Part shown: one piece after another, positions 22,976-32,143 of the stretch
Layout of the letters: the number at the start of each line of letters is the position of its first letter
Position numbering within the stretch: position 1 is the first letter of the stretch
NCBI RefSeq assembly: GCF_005889725.1
Contig: NZ_VCKX01000133.1
Span: 1 to 32,162, forward strand
Reading direction: 5' to 3'
DNA length: 32,162 bases
Source: Nonomuraea zeae
GTDB taxonomy: Bacteria; Actinomycetota; Actinomycetes; Streptosporangiales; Streptosporangiaceae
Made by a program: the position numbers and the translations under genes
The notes under the pieces: generated by a model
The model's database searches: none
Seen by the model: only the letters and a program-made list of their open reading frames with translations
Told to the model about the DNA's origin: nothing

Positions 22976-23967
22976 CCCGTGAACGCCTTCACCAGCGCGT
23001 CGGCGTACTGCTGGCAGGACAGGGGCCCGCCGAAGGTCCAGATGCCGTCCGGGAGCTTGGTGACCTGCTGCTTCTTCACGAACGGCAGCGACTTCCAGAT
23101 GGCGTTGTCCGCCAGGCCGTCGGCGAAGACGTCGTCGCCGTCGGAGGCGTTGTAGAAGAAGCGGGTGTCGGGGTCCTTGAGCACGCTCAGTCCCTCGACG
23201 TCGGTGGTGCCCAGGCCCCACTGGCCGTCCACCTTGCCGGTCCAGGCGTTCTTCAGCCCGAGCTGCCCGGCGACCTCGGAGACCAGCGCGCCCTTGCCGA
23301 AGAGACGGACGCTGATCGTGCTGCCTTCCTTCCATCCGTCGGCCATGACGAACGGCTTGCCCGCGGCGCCCGCGGCGGCGAGCTTCGCCTTGCCGTCGGC
23401 CAGCGCCGCGTCGAAGTCGCTCAGCAGCTTGGCGGCGACGTCGGTCTTGCCCACGGCGGTGGCGATCATGTTGACGTCGTCGCGCATGCGGTCGAGGTTG
23501 TCGCTCGCGTCGCTGCCCTTGGCCACCAGCACCGGCACGAACTTCTCCAGCTGCGCGGCCAGCTCCTCGTCGTCGGACTCCATGACGACCAGGTCGGGCT
23601 GCAGGGCGCTGATGGAGTCGATGCTGGGCTCCTGCCGGGTGCCGACGTCCTTGACCGAGGCGTCGAGCTTAGCGGCGGTGACCCAGGTGGCGTACCCCTT
23701 CACGTCGGCCGCGCCCACCGGCATGACGCCGAGACCGGCCAGCATCTCGGTCTCGCCCCACTCCAGGCTGACCACCCTGGTCGCCGGGCGTTCGAGCGTG
23801 ACCTGCTTGCCGCGGGCGTCGGTCAGGGTCACCGGGGCGGCGGTGGGCGAGGCGGCGCCGCTGGAGGCGGGCGCCTGCTCGGGTACGGGGGCCTCGGTGG
23901 TGCCACAGGCGGCGAGGACGGCGACGGCGGCGAGGGCTGTCAGGGGGGCCGTGAGGGCACTGCGCAT
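22972..23967 (-). CDS. Iron-siderophore ABC transporter substrate-binding lipoprotein
   Basis: This 331-residue FepB/FhuD-like binding protein is anchored by a lipobox (LAAC, Cys21) after the signal peptide. The fold pattern is typical of class III binding proteins: RPATRVVSLEWGETEMLAGLG (strand-helix opening), LQPDLVVMES (the first lobe's end), a long linking helix with SDFDAALADGKAKL, and a second lobe with the SGNxxx-like FFYNASDGDD. It would capture a ferric siderophore outside the membrane and deliver it to the fused permease. The start is ATG at 23967, which has AGGA 6-8 nt upstream; ATG at 23982 overlaps the ATPase stop (ATGA) and adds MTGTT. The siderophore cannot be named, and no siderophore synthesis genes are in view. 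Confidence 0.9.
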   Translation of the reverse strand: MRSALTAPLTALAAVAVLAACGTTEAPVPEQAPASSGAASPTAAPVTLTDARGKQVTLERPATRVVSLEWGETEMLAGLGVMPVGAADVKGYATWVTAAKLDASVKDVGTRQEPSIDSISALQPDLVVMESDDEELAAQLEKFVPVLVAKGSDASDNLDRMRDDVNMIATAVGKTDVAAKLLSDFDAALADGKAKLAAAGAAGKPFVMADGWKEGSTISVRLFGKGALVSEVAGQLGLKNAWTGKVDGQWGLGTTDVEGLSVLKDPDTRFFYNASDGDDVFADGLADNAIWKSLPFVKKQQVTKLPDGIWTFGGPLSCQQYADALVKAFTG

Positions 23968-23978
23968 GGTTGTTCCTG

Positions 23979-24797
23979 TCATGTCGTTGCGTGAAGGGTC
24001 TTGCTGTGGCGGCCGATCGGCCGGGTGGTCACGGTGCCCGTTCCGGGGTCCTGGCTGACCTCGATGCGGATGCCGTACGTGTCGCTGAGCAGCTCCTCCG
24101 TCAGCACCTGCGCCGGCGGCCCGTCCGCGCGGACCCGGCCCCGGTGCAGCAGCACGACGTGGTCGGCGACCTCGGCGGCCTGGTTGAGGTCGTGCAGGAC
24201 CACGCCGATCGCCACCCCGTGCTCTTGGGCCAGGTCGCGGATCAGGTCGAGCAGCTCCACCTGGTAGCGCAGGTCGAGGAACGTGGTGGGCTCGTCCAGC
24301 AGGAGGACGCCGGTGTCCTGGGCCAGGCAGGTGGCGAGCCAGACGCGCTGGAGCTCGCCGCCGGACAGCTCGTCCACCGGCCGCTCGGCCATGGGCGTCA
24401 GGCCGGTCAGCTCCATGGCCCGTTCGACGGCGGCGCCGCCCTCGGGGTCCGCGGCCCGCCAGCGCCGCCGGTAGGGGTGGCGGCCGTACCCGACGACGTC
24501 GCGCACGCGCACGCCGCCCGGTGTCGGGCGGCTCTGCGCCAGCAGCGTCACCCGCTGGGCGAAGTCGCGCGCGGCCAGGTCCAGTGCGTTGACGCCGTCA
24601 CCCAGCGTCACGGTGCCGCTGTCGGGGCGGTGCAGCCTGGCCAGCGCACGCAGCAGCGTGGACTTGCCGCTGCCGTTGGGGCCCACAAGGGCGGTCACGT
24701 GGCCCGGCCGCAGCGCGATGCGGCCCTCTTCGACCACGGTGGTGCCGTGATAGCTGAGGTTGAGCTCCGCGCCGCGGAGAGAGATCTCCTCGGTCAT
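23979..24797 (-). CDS. Iron-siderophore ABC transporter ATP-binding protein (FecE/FepC type)
   Basis: This 272-residue ATPase would energise siderophore import from the cytoplasmic side. It has Walker A GPNGSGKST (39-47), Q-loop Gln88 in LLAQSR, signature LSGGELQRV (144-152), Walker B VLLLDEP (164-170), D-loop FLDL and the switch His202 in VLHDLNQA. It is the first gene of a minus-strand operon with the binding protein and the permease. The ATG at 24797 lacks a Shine-Dalgarno sequence; a TAACCT hexamer 7 nt upstream suggests a leaderless mRNA. An iron box overlies that hexamer, so transcription is predicted to be shut when iron is plentiful. Confidence 0.93.
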   Translation of the reverse strand: MTEEISLRGAELNLSYHGTTVVEEGRIALRPGHVTALVGPNGSGKSTLLRALARLHRPDSGTVTLGDGVNALDLAARDFAQRVTLLAQSRPTPGGVRVRDVVGYGRHPYRRRWRAADPEGGAAVERAMELTGLTPMAERPVDELSGGELQRVWLATCLAQDTGVLLLDEPTTFLDLRYQVELLDLIRDLAQEHGVAIGVVLHDLNQAAEVADHVVLLHRGRVRADGPPAQVLTEELLSDTYGIRIEVSQDPGTGTVTTRPIGRHSKTLHATT

Positions 24798-24802
24798 GAA
24801 GC

Positions 24803-24821
24803 AAAGGTTAGGCTAACCTTG
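24803..24821. promoter_or_regulatory. IdeR/DmdR iron box over the siderophore operon promoter
   Basis: The centre is a perfect palindrome, AAGGTTAG-G-CTAACCTT (24804-24820). It matches 15 of 19 positions of the known IdeR/DmdR consensus TTAGGTTAGGCTAACCTAA; the mismatches are all at the ends. It contains the predicted -10 TAACCT (24805-24810, minus strand). Binding of the iron-loaded repressor would block RNA polymerase. Confidence 0.8.
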
Positions 24822-24997
24822 CTTACTGCGCCATGGCGGGGTCTGCGTAAACGCAAAAAAGCCGGGACGCGGATCGGCGGGTCGCGAGTGTGCTGCGCCC
24901 GCACAGCGGGAATGACCGGTTCCGGCCATGTGCCCGCACTATTACTCCGCCTGCGGCTGACGTAGCTTCGCGAGCACCGGATCTCCCGAGGAGGGAC

Positions 24998-26512
24998 ATG
25001 TTCCCGCGCTCGATCAGGCGTGCCGCGATCGCCGCCGCCCTATCCCTGACACTGTCCGTGCCCCTGTCCGCCCCCGCCTCCGCCGCGGATCGCGGCCCCG
25101 GCGCACCCGGCATCGGAGACGTCTACTTCCCCGACTACGGAAACGGGGGCTACGACGTCAAGCACTACGGCCTGAAGCTGGACTACCAGCCGGGCACCGA
25201 CCGGCTGGAGGGTCAGGCGACCTTGCTGGCCACCGCCTCGCAGACGCTGACGCGGTTCAACCTCGACTTCCTGCTGGACGTGCAGCGAGTCGAGGTCAAC
25301 GGCAGGCCGGCCGCCTTCGCCAGGACGGGCGTCCACGAGCTGGAGATCACTCCGGCCCGCGCCCTGCCCAGGTTCCTGCCGTTCGTCGTCGAGGTGACCT
25401 ACGCGGGCACCCCCAGCTCGATCGAGGTGCCCGGCATCGTCCGGCCGTGGATCAAGCGCGCCGACGGCGCGCTCGCGCTGGGCGAGCCGGAGATCGCCTG
25501 GTGGTGGTATCCGAGCAACGACCACCCGGCGGACAAGGCAACCTTCGACATCACGGTCACCGTCCCCGAGGGCAAGCAGGCGATCAGCAACGGCGTGCTC
25601 GCCTCCCAGCGCACCTCGCGCGGCAGGACCACCTTCCACTGGCTGATGGACAAGCCCATGGCCACCTATCTGGCCATGCTCTACATCGGCGACATCGAGG
25701 TGCACAGGGCCCGCTCGTCCACCGGCCTGCCGGTGACCACCGCGTACGACAAGACCCTCGGCGCGCGCCTGGAGTTCGCGAAGGCCAGCGTCGAGCGTAC
25801 GGCCGAGATCGTCGACTGGGAGTCGAGCGTCTTCGGCCGCTACCCGTTCTCCTCGATGGGCGGCTCGGTCGTCAACGAGAACGTGGGCTTCGCGCTGGAG
25901 ACCCAATCGCACCCCGTCTACGACTCGATCTTCTTCGAGTCCGGGCCTGACGTCAGTGTCGTCGTGCACGAGAACGCCCACCAGTGGTTCGGCGACAGCG
26001 TCGCGCTCAAGCAGTGGCGCGACATCTGGCTGAACGAGGGGTTCGCCACCTACGCCGAGTGGCTGTGGTCCGAGAAGGAGGGCACCGGCACCGCCGCCGA
26101 GCTGGCCAACGCCATCTACAACGACATCCCGGCCGACCACCCCCGGTTCTGGCTCAGGGTCCCGGGCGATCCCACCCCGCCCTTCCTCTTCTACGCCTCG
26201 GTCTACTGGCGTGGCGGCATGACTCTCCAGGCGCTGCGCGGCGAGGTCGGCGACCAGGACTTCTTCGCCATCATCAAGGCCTGGGCCAAGATCAAGCAGC
26301 ACGGCAACGGAAACACCGACGAGTTCATCTCGCTGTCGGAGAAGATCTCCGGCGAGCAGCTCGACGCGCTCTTCCAGACCTGGCTGTTCCAGCCCGGCAA
26401 GCCGGCCAATCCGCCCGCGGCGGTGACGGCCCAGGTCAAGGCCCAGACAGGACCTCCGGCCTCCTACGAAAGCCACAAGAGGCTCCACGAGTTGCTGCAC
26501 GGCCCCGCCTGA
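24998..26512 (+). CDS. Secreted M1 family metallopeptidase
   Basis: This 504-residue exported zinc peptidase is shorter than PepN-type aminopeptidases (about 850), as usual for the secreted actinobacterial group. The signal peptide ends near APASA (about residue 29). The N-terminal beta domain spans about 40-240, and the catalytic domain follows. Zinc ligands are His324 and His328 in HENAHQWFG with general base Glu325; the third ligand is Glu347 in NEGFATY. The substrate-binding GAMEN motif of M1 enzymes appears as VVNENVGF (291-298), keeping the Glu-Asn but not Met. It would trim peptides in the medium or cell wall. The ATG at 24998 has GGAGG 3 nt upstream. A perfect 20-bp hairpin follows the stop. 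Confidence 0.9.
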   Translation: MFPRSIRRAAIAAALSLTLSVPLSAPASAADRGPGAPGIGDVYFPDYGNGGYDVKHYGLKLDYQPGTDRLEGQATLLATASQTLTRFNLDFLLDVQRVEVNGRPAAFARTGVHELEITPARALPRFLPFVVEVTYAGTPSSIEVPGIVRPWIKRADGALALGEPEIAWWWYPSNDHPADKATFDITVTVPEGKQAISNGVLASQRTSRGRTTFHWLMDKPMATYLAMLYIGDIEVHRARSSTGLPVTTAYDKTLGARLEFAKASVERTAEIVDWESSVFGRYPFSSMGGSVVNENVGFALETQSHPVYDSIFFESGPDVSVVVHENAHQWFGDSVALKQWRDIWLNEGFATYAEWLWSEKEGTGTAAELANAIYNDIPADHPRFWLRVPGDPTPPFLFYASVYWRGGMTLQALRGEVGDQDFFAIIKAWAKIKQHGNGNTDEFISLSEKISGEQLDALFQTWLFQPGKPANPPAAVTAQVKAQTGPPASYESHKRLHELLHGPA

Positions 26513-26526
26513 CGGGCTCCCGCCCA

Positions 26527-26572
26527 CCCGATGCCACGCGCGCGGCGACCGAGCCGCGCGCGTGGCATCGGG
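26527..26572 (+). terminator. Strong terminator after the M1 peptidase gene
   Basis: A perfect 20-bp stem (26527-26546 with 26553-26572) with the 6-nt loop GACCGA starts 14 bp after the TGA. It is the longest perfect stem in the window. Confidence 0.85.
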
Positions 26573-26579
26573 GCGTCGC

Positions 26580-26609
26580 TTGACACGAAGGGGCTAACCG
26601 TTAGATGTT
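26580..26609 (+). promoter_or_regulatory. Promoter of the padR-ABC module
   Basis: TTGACA (26580-26585) is a consensus -35; after 18 nt GATGTT (26604-26609) is the best -10. The spacer and the start region are occupied by the two palindromes at 26594-26624. Confidence 0.5.
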
Positions 26610-26624
26610 ACGGCTAACGGTTAG
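26594..26624. promoter_or_regulatory. PadR operator: two nested palindromes
   Basis: CTAACCGTTAG (26594-26604) and CTAACGGTTAG (26614-26624) are each palindromic around one base and are also perfect reverse complements of each other. They repeat every 20 bp, about two helical turns, so two repressor dimers could bind one DNA face. The position on the promoter suggests autorepression. Confidence 0.65.
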
Positions 26625-26632
26625 GGGGCCCC

Positions 26633-27160
26633 ATGCAGCAGGAAGTCGTCCTGGCGATGCTGGCCAAAGAACCCTCGCACGGCTATCAGCTGCGTGCGCG
26701 GCTGCGCGACGCGCTCGGCCCGCTCGGCGAGGCGATGAACGCCGGGCAGGTCTACGTCACGCTGGCCCGGCTGGAGAAGGCCGGTCTGCTGGCGGTCGAG
26801 AAGTCCGCCGACGGCGCCGACCGGTCCGATCGCAAGGTGTACGCGCTCACCCCCGCGGGCCAGCAGCGAGTCACCGAGTGGATCTCCGAGGTGAGCTGGC
26901 CGAGACCCGACCTCGCGGAGTTCCATCTCAAGCTGATCGCGGCCGCGTCGGCCGGGCTGGCCGACCCGCTCACCATCCTCGACACCCAGCGCAGGGAGCT
27001 GCTGCGCCGGCTGCGTGACGCCCAGCGCGCCGCCATGGCCGAGCCGGACCACTCGGACGCGGCGCTGTTGCTGGAGGGCATCGTGCTCCGGCTCCAGGCG
27101 GACCTGCGCTGGCTGGAGGCGTGCGAGCGGAACTGGACGCACCGAAGGAGCGGATCGTGA
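26633..27160 (+). CDS. PadR family transcriptional regulator
   Basis: This 175-residue winged-helix repressor has the PadR pattern: SHGYQL (15-20), the recognition part GQVYVTLARLEKAGLL (38-53) and the wing DRKVYALTPAG (66-76). The C-terminal helical region (about 90-170) would mediate dimerisation. PadR proteins of this group control the ABC exporter encoded behind them and are released by drug-like ligands. The ATG at 26633 has AGGGGG 4 nt upstream. The stop codon overlaps the GTG of the ATPase gene (GTGA, 27157-27160). The regulator is intact although both downstream genes are broken. Confidence 0.92.
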   Translation: MQQEVVLAMLAKEPSHGYQLRARLRDALGPLGEAMNAGQVYVTLARLEKAGLLAVEKSADGADRSDRKVYALTPAGQQRVTEWISEVSWPRPDLAEFHLKLIAAASAGLADPLTILDTQRRELLRRLRDAQRAAMAEPDHSDAALLLEGIVLRLQADLRWLEACERNWTHRRSGS

Positions 27161-27896
27161 GCAACGTCGCCGGCCCGCCCGTGCTTCGCGCCTGCGGGTT
27201 ACGCAAGGAGTACAGGAAGGGCTGGTGCGCGCCGTGGACGGGGTCGATCTCGACATCGGCGCGGGAGAGACGGTGGCGGTGATGGGGCCCAGCGGCTGCG
27301 GGAAGTCCACGCTGCTGCACCTGCTCGGCGGGCTGGATCGGCCCTCGGGCGGAGAGGTGACGCTGAACGGCCGCCGCCTCGACGGCCTCGACGAGAAGGC
27401 CCTGGCCCGGATCCGGCGCACTGCCGTCGGCTTCGTCTTCCAGTCCTTTCACCTGATGGAGGAGCTCACCGCCGTGGAGAACGTCGAGCTGCCGGCGCTG
27501 CTGGCCGGACGCTCGCCGCGGGTCGCCAAGCGGCGGGCGGAGGAGCTGCTGGAGCAGATCGGGCTCGCCGGCCGGGCGCGTTTCCTGCCCTCCGAGCTGT
27601 CCGGCGGCCAGCGCCAGCGGGTCGCGGTCGCCCGCGCGTTGAGCAACGAGCCGCTGGTCGTGCTCGCCGACGAACCGACCGGGAGTCTGGACAGCGCCGC
27701 CACCGTGGACGTCCTTCAGCTCTTCGAGAGCCTGCACGAGTCCGGGCAGACGCTGGTCATCGTCACCCACGACGCGCGGATCGCGGCCACCGCGGACCGG
27801 CTGATCTCGATGCGCGACGGCGCGTTCGTGGACGAGACCAGGCTGTCCGGTGGCACCACGGGGCGGCTCGGCGCCCTCGCCGGACTGGAGGACTGA
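27157..27896 (+). pseudogene. ABC exporter ATPase (MacB/LolD-like), frameshifted near its 5' end
   Basis: This is a broken ATP-binding subunit of an efflux-type ABC transporter. The expected start is GTG at 27157 with AAGGAG 6 nt upstream. It reads MSNVAGPPVLRACGLRKEYRKG and then leaves frame at the G-run 27219-27221; the rest (GLVRAVDGVDLDIGAGETV onward) is in the frame shifted by -1, consistent with loss of one G. The remaining domain is complete: Walker A GPSGCGKST, Q-loop FVFQSFH, LSGGQRQRV, VLADEP and the switch His in VTHDAR. A GTG at 27225 with AGGAAGGG just upstream could start a shortened protein, but this would lose the A-loop tyrosine. No slippery heptamer for programmed frameshifting is visible. 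A sequencing error is possible, but the next gene is damaged too. Confidence 0.75.
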
Positions 27897-27901
27897 GGGC
27901 G

Positions 27902-29544
27902 ATGGGCCGCATCCTGCTCGTGGGCCGTCTCGCCGTACGCGATCTGCGGCGGCGCCGCGTCGAGACCGCGCTTCTGCTGCTCGCCATCATGGCGGCCACC
28001 ACGACGCTGACACTCGGGCTCGTCCTGCGCGACGCGGCGAGCGACCCGTACCAGCACCCGTGCGGCGACCAGGGGGCCCGACGTGGTCGCCGGCGTCGGC
28101 CGGGCCGCCGAGCCTTCCGGCCTCGCCGCGCTCGGAAAACTGGCCGGCGCTCCCGGCGTAGTCGGCCACAGCGGGCCGTACCCGGTCACCGCGGCGAAAC
28201 TCCAGGCCGCCGGCCGGACGTCGGACGTGCAGGCCGTGGGGCGCGACGCCGCGTCCGCCTCGGTCGACCAGCCTCGGCTGGTGGCGGGCGGCTGGGTCGG
28301 CGATGGCGGCGTGGTGGTCGAGGCCGCCTTCGCCAACGCCCTCGACGTGCGCGTCGGCGATCCGGTCACCCTGAACGGCCGGTCGTTCGAGGTCGTCGGC
28401 GTCGCGGTCACCGCCGCCATGCCGCCCTATCCCGGGTCGTCCTGCATCGTCGCCGCCGGTTGCGTGAACGGCGTCGCTCCCGAGGACCAGGCTCTGCCTC
28501 CGGGGGTGCTGCACAATCCCGGCCTGGTGTGGCTCACCCAGGCGGACGTACGGAGCCTCGCCCCGGATCCGGGCTCCCTGGCCTACGTACTGAACCTGAA
28601 GCTGGCCGACCCGGACGGAGCCCAGACGTTCGCCGACGCGAACCAGGGCGGCCCCGGCCGCGCCATGTCCCTGCAGCCCTGGAACAGCATCCTCGAAGAC
28701 GCCACCGAGCTGGCCAGAGACTCCCAGATCCTGCTGCTGATCGGAGCCTGGGGGCTCGCCCTGGTCGGCGGCTGGATGGCCGATCAGACCAGGCGCGTGG
28801 GGCTGCTCAAGGCGGTCGGCGGCACGCCGGGCCTGGTCGCCGCCGTGCTGCTCGCGGAGTATCTCCTCGTGGCCGTCGTTCCCGCCCTGCGCGCCGCCCG
28901 CTCCAGCACCGTCAGCGCGCTGGCCGACTCGCCCCGCCCGCCCCGCCGCGTCGGCTGGCTGATCGCGATCTCGGCGCGGCTGCCCGTCCCGCTGCTCCTC
29001 GCCCTGCGGATCGCCGCCCGCCGGCCGCGCCGGGTCGTGCTGGCCGTGGTCAGCATCGCGATCACGGTCAGCGGGATCTTCGTCGTGCTCGTGCTCAACG
29101 CCTTCCTCGCCGACCAGCCGATCACCGGCGGGTATGACGGGGCTCAGGTCGGGGTGCTGCGCCACGTGCTCCCCGTCTGGACGGTCATCCTGCTCTGCCT
29201 GGCGGCGGTCAACGCCGTCGTCATCACGTGGGCGACGGTGCTGGACAACCGGCATTCGCTGGCGCTAGCGCGCGCTCGGCGCGACCCCTCGCGACGTGAG
29301 CGCGGCGATGGCGGCCACGCAGGTGCTGCCCGCGCCCGCTAGAGCCGTCCTGGGCGTCTTCCCCGGAGGCTTCGCGCTGTTCGCCGCCGTGAACGCGATC
29401 ACCGGCGGCGACGGCGACCGGGCCACGCTGCCCGCACCCTGGCAACTGCTCGCCCTGGTGCTGGCCACCGTGCTCGTGGCGGCGGCGCTCGCTTCGGTCC
29501 CCGCCCGCCTCGGCGGGCGGCGTCCCGTGGCCGAGGCTCTCTGA
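27902..29544 (+). pseudogene. FtsX-like ABC permease, two frameshifts and an internal deletion
   Basis: The partner permease of the broken ATPase starts at ATG 27902, 5 bp after the ATPase stop. The first frame encodes the first membrane helix (VETALLLLAIMAATTTLTLG) and stops making sense at about 28055; the natural continuation (TRAATRGPDVVAGVGR) lies in another frame from 28056. That frame runs through the extracellular domain and the first FtsX unit until about 29275, where a 2-base loss in a CT repeat is the simplest cause, and the last part (VSAAMAATQVLP to VAEAL) is again shifted. Near 28878 EYLLVA joins directly to VVPALRAARSS; the family normally has two more helices there, so about 60-70 residues seem deleted. 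The protein cannot be functional as written. Confidence 0.8.
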
Positions 29545-29576
29545 CCCGATGTCCGGGAGCTCTCGTCTCCTCGGTC

Positions 29577-32143
29577 CTAGCCGAGCCGGTCACGCAACCG
29601 GACGCACTCGCGGACGAACCGGCTTCTGCCGCCACCCGTCGCGTACGCCGACACCTCCGGAATCGCACCGCGCGCCCCCGCCCAGCCGGCCACGTCCGCC
29701 GCCAGCGTCACCGCCTCGATGTGCGCCACCCGGGGTCGCTCGCCGGGGGCGGGCAGCAGCGCGGGCAGCAGGCTCGTGAGGATGCGCCACACCGCCGCGT
29801 ACGCGCCCTGCCGCGCCGCCTCGGCGAGCACGCCCACCACCGGCCGCGCCTGGTAGTACGGCGTGCGCCGCAGCAGCAGCGCCACCTGGGTGCCCACTTC
29901 CTCGGCCGGCAGGTCGCCCCTGGCCGCCATCCGCACCAGCAAGGACGCCGCCTCCGGATGCGCCTTCGCGACCTTGGCCGCCAGGGTTAGTGCCATGGCC
30001 TCCCCGGCCGGCCCGTCCGCGTCGGCCAGCGCGCGCACCCACGACATGGGGATCTCCGAGTTGAGCAGGTACGGCAGGAAGTCGGTGGCCACGACCTCGC
30101 GGTGCGAGGGCAGGAGCGATGGCCACCAGTTGCCGGCGTGGTCGTGGTGGCCCCAGCTCCAGCGGGCCTGCTCGCGCAGCAGCTCGTCGAGGGCTTCGAG
30201 GCCGGTCGGCGCGCCCCGCAGCACCGGCTTCAGCCGGATGTCGTACGGCTGGTACCCCGGCTCGCGCTCGTCGAAGTAGTGGCCGGTGGCGCCCTCGATG
30301 TAGGACCATCGCAGGCCCGTCACCGGGTCCGGCAGCCCGCCCTCGGCCAGCCAGCGCGCGGCGGTCGCGGCGGCCGGCGAGCCGATCCGCGCGGCGTGCC
30401 CGGCCGCTTCGGGGTGGCGCCCGCGCGGCAGCCGCAGCAGCGCCTGCGCCAGGTCGGCGGGCAGCGGCTCGATGCCCGCGGCCGCGCACTGCGCCAGCCG
30501 GTCCACCAGCACGGCCGGGTCGAGGTGGCCGGTCGTGAGGGTGGGCGTGGCCAGCAGCACGGGCGGCAGCGTGCCGGCCCGCAGCGCGCGGTGGATCTCG
30601 TCGAGCCGGCGCAGCAGGAACAGGTGCGGCGGCGCGAGGGTCTCCGGCCGGGGCAGGTACGGCTGGGCGCGCGGGGCGGTCATCGGCTGGGCGCGCGGGG
30701 CGGTCAGCGGCTCGCTCGGCACGCTGAGGCCCAGCAGCCGCCCGGTTTCCTTCCAGGCCGCCTCGAACAGCCGCCCGAAGACCCACTCCAGCCCGCCGAT
30801 CTCCTCCTCATCCCCGGCACCCGTCCGAACGCCCGCCCTCGCCTGCGAATCGCCCGCCTCAGGACCGGACGCGGGCCCGGGTCCGCCCGAAGCGGACACA
30901 GGGCCGGAAGTCGGCTCGGGGCCGGGAGAGGGCTCGGCGACCTCCCTGGCGAGGGCGCCGATCCACTGGCTGACATCGACCCATTCCTCATGGGCGTACA
31001 CCTGCGGATAGGAGTTGCCGAACTGCGCGCCCAGCGTGCGCCGCAGCTCCTCCCTGTCACCGGCCGCCTGCCGCACGAACGCCGCCAGCCACCGCTCACC
31101 GTCCACCCACTCGTAGACACTTCCGATCACGTCCAGCGTGGGCTCGGGAAACGGCTCGGGCCCGGCCGGCGCGGGCAGCGGCGGCGGGGTGAACGCGGCA
31201 GGCTGTCCCTGCGGCGTCACGTCCCCGCCGCACACGGCGGCCACCTGCGTCCCGAGCGCCTCCGGGAGCAGGGGCACCGCCTCGGCCAGGACCTCGCCGG
31301 CCGGGGCGAAGGCGGCGGAGTGCTTGAGCGCGATCCGGACCGCCCGGCTCTGCACCTCGTAGGAGGCGTGCCCGAATGCCGTCGCGAGCGCGGGCGCGAG
31401 CTCGGCCGCGTACGCGAGCTCCTGTTCCAGCCAGCGCAGGCCCCGCAGGGCCAGCTTGGCCTCGGGGCGGAACGTCAGCCCCTCGATCGCCTCGACCAGG
31501 TCGGCCGGATCGAGCGGGCCGGCGCGGCGGACCTGGTCCAGCGCCGACTCGGCGACCGCGCCGGGGGCGGCGGGCAGCAGCCGCAGGTAGTCGCGGACGT
31601 GGGCGGCGGCCTCCTGCGGCGTCGGGTCGAGCAGCTGGTGCAGCCGGACGAAGAAGCGCAGGCTCACGGCGTCGCCGCCGCGCAGGAAGCGGCGCACGCA
31701 GCCGTCGAGCAGCTCCGCGCGCGACACCCTACCGGCGGCCACCAGCTCCCCGATCAACGCGAGCCAGGGGGTGGGGGCGGGCTTGAGGCGTTCCTCGCGC
31801 AGCAGGCGACCGACGCCCTCGGCTTCGAAGATCCTCGGCAGAAGCGAGGCCAGCAGCGGGTCATCGGCGGCCGGGCGGGAGCTCAGCCAGGCGGTCACGA
31901 GCGGGTCGTGCTCGGGCGGAGGTGCGCCGCAGGCCCGCAGCACGGCCAGGGCCAGCGGGGCGTTGCGGTCGTCGGGCGTGCGGATCTTCCGGGCGAGGCG
32001 CGCTGCCACGTCGGCCTGCCAGGCGGCCGGGCGCGTGGCCAGTACACGGACCACCTCTTCCACGCGGGCGCGGCGGCCGGCGAACTCGCGGCGGGTCAGC
32101 CAGGCGGCCGTGGCGGCGGGACCGGACAGCACACCCGCTCCCG
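29577..32143 (-). CDS. DUF6493-like helical-repeat protein, 5' end missing
   Basis: This large cytoplasmic-looking protein has about 855 visible residues and no signal peptide or membrane helix. It resembles DUF6493-annotated actinobacterial proteins, for example in the LLDGCVRRFLRGGDAVSLRFFVRLHQLL block and in ATAFGHASYEVQSRAVRIALKH. The N-terminal half is built of helical HEAT-like repeats. A Pro/Gly/Ser linker lies at about 400-444, and a conserved C-terminal part (about 445-851) includes LRWSYIEGATGHYFDEREPGY-type patches. The function is unknown. From memory, such genes often neighbour SWIM zinc-finger, MoxR ATPase and VWA-domain genes, but none can be checked because the contig ends. 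The true start lies beyond 32143; the GTG at 32132 is probably internal. Confidence 0.75.

Noticed and set aside
20891..23335. 814-residue reading of the permease
   Set aside because: The first 120 residues are an out-of-frame reading of the binding-protein gene; the coupled TTG at 22975 gives a normal fused FecCD permease.
24844..24855. Hairpin TGCGT-AA-ACGCA followed by six A
   Set aside because: The A-run would place U on the wrong side for the minus-strand gene and the loop is only 2 nt; no convincing terminator or operator.
27211..27225. Programmed -1 frameshift in the ABC ATPase gene
   Set aside because: No X-XXY-YYZ slippery heptamer in the right frame and no downstream structure that stands out; the partner gene is broken as well.
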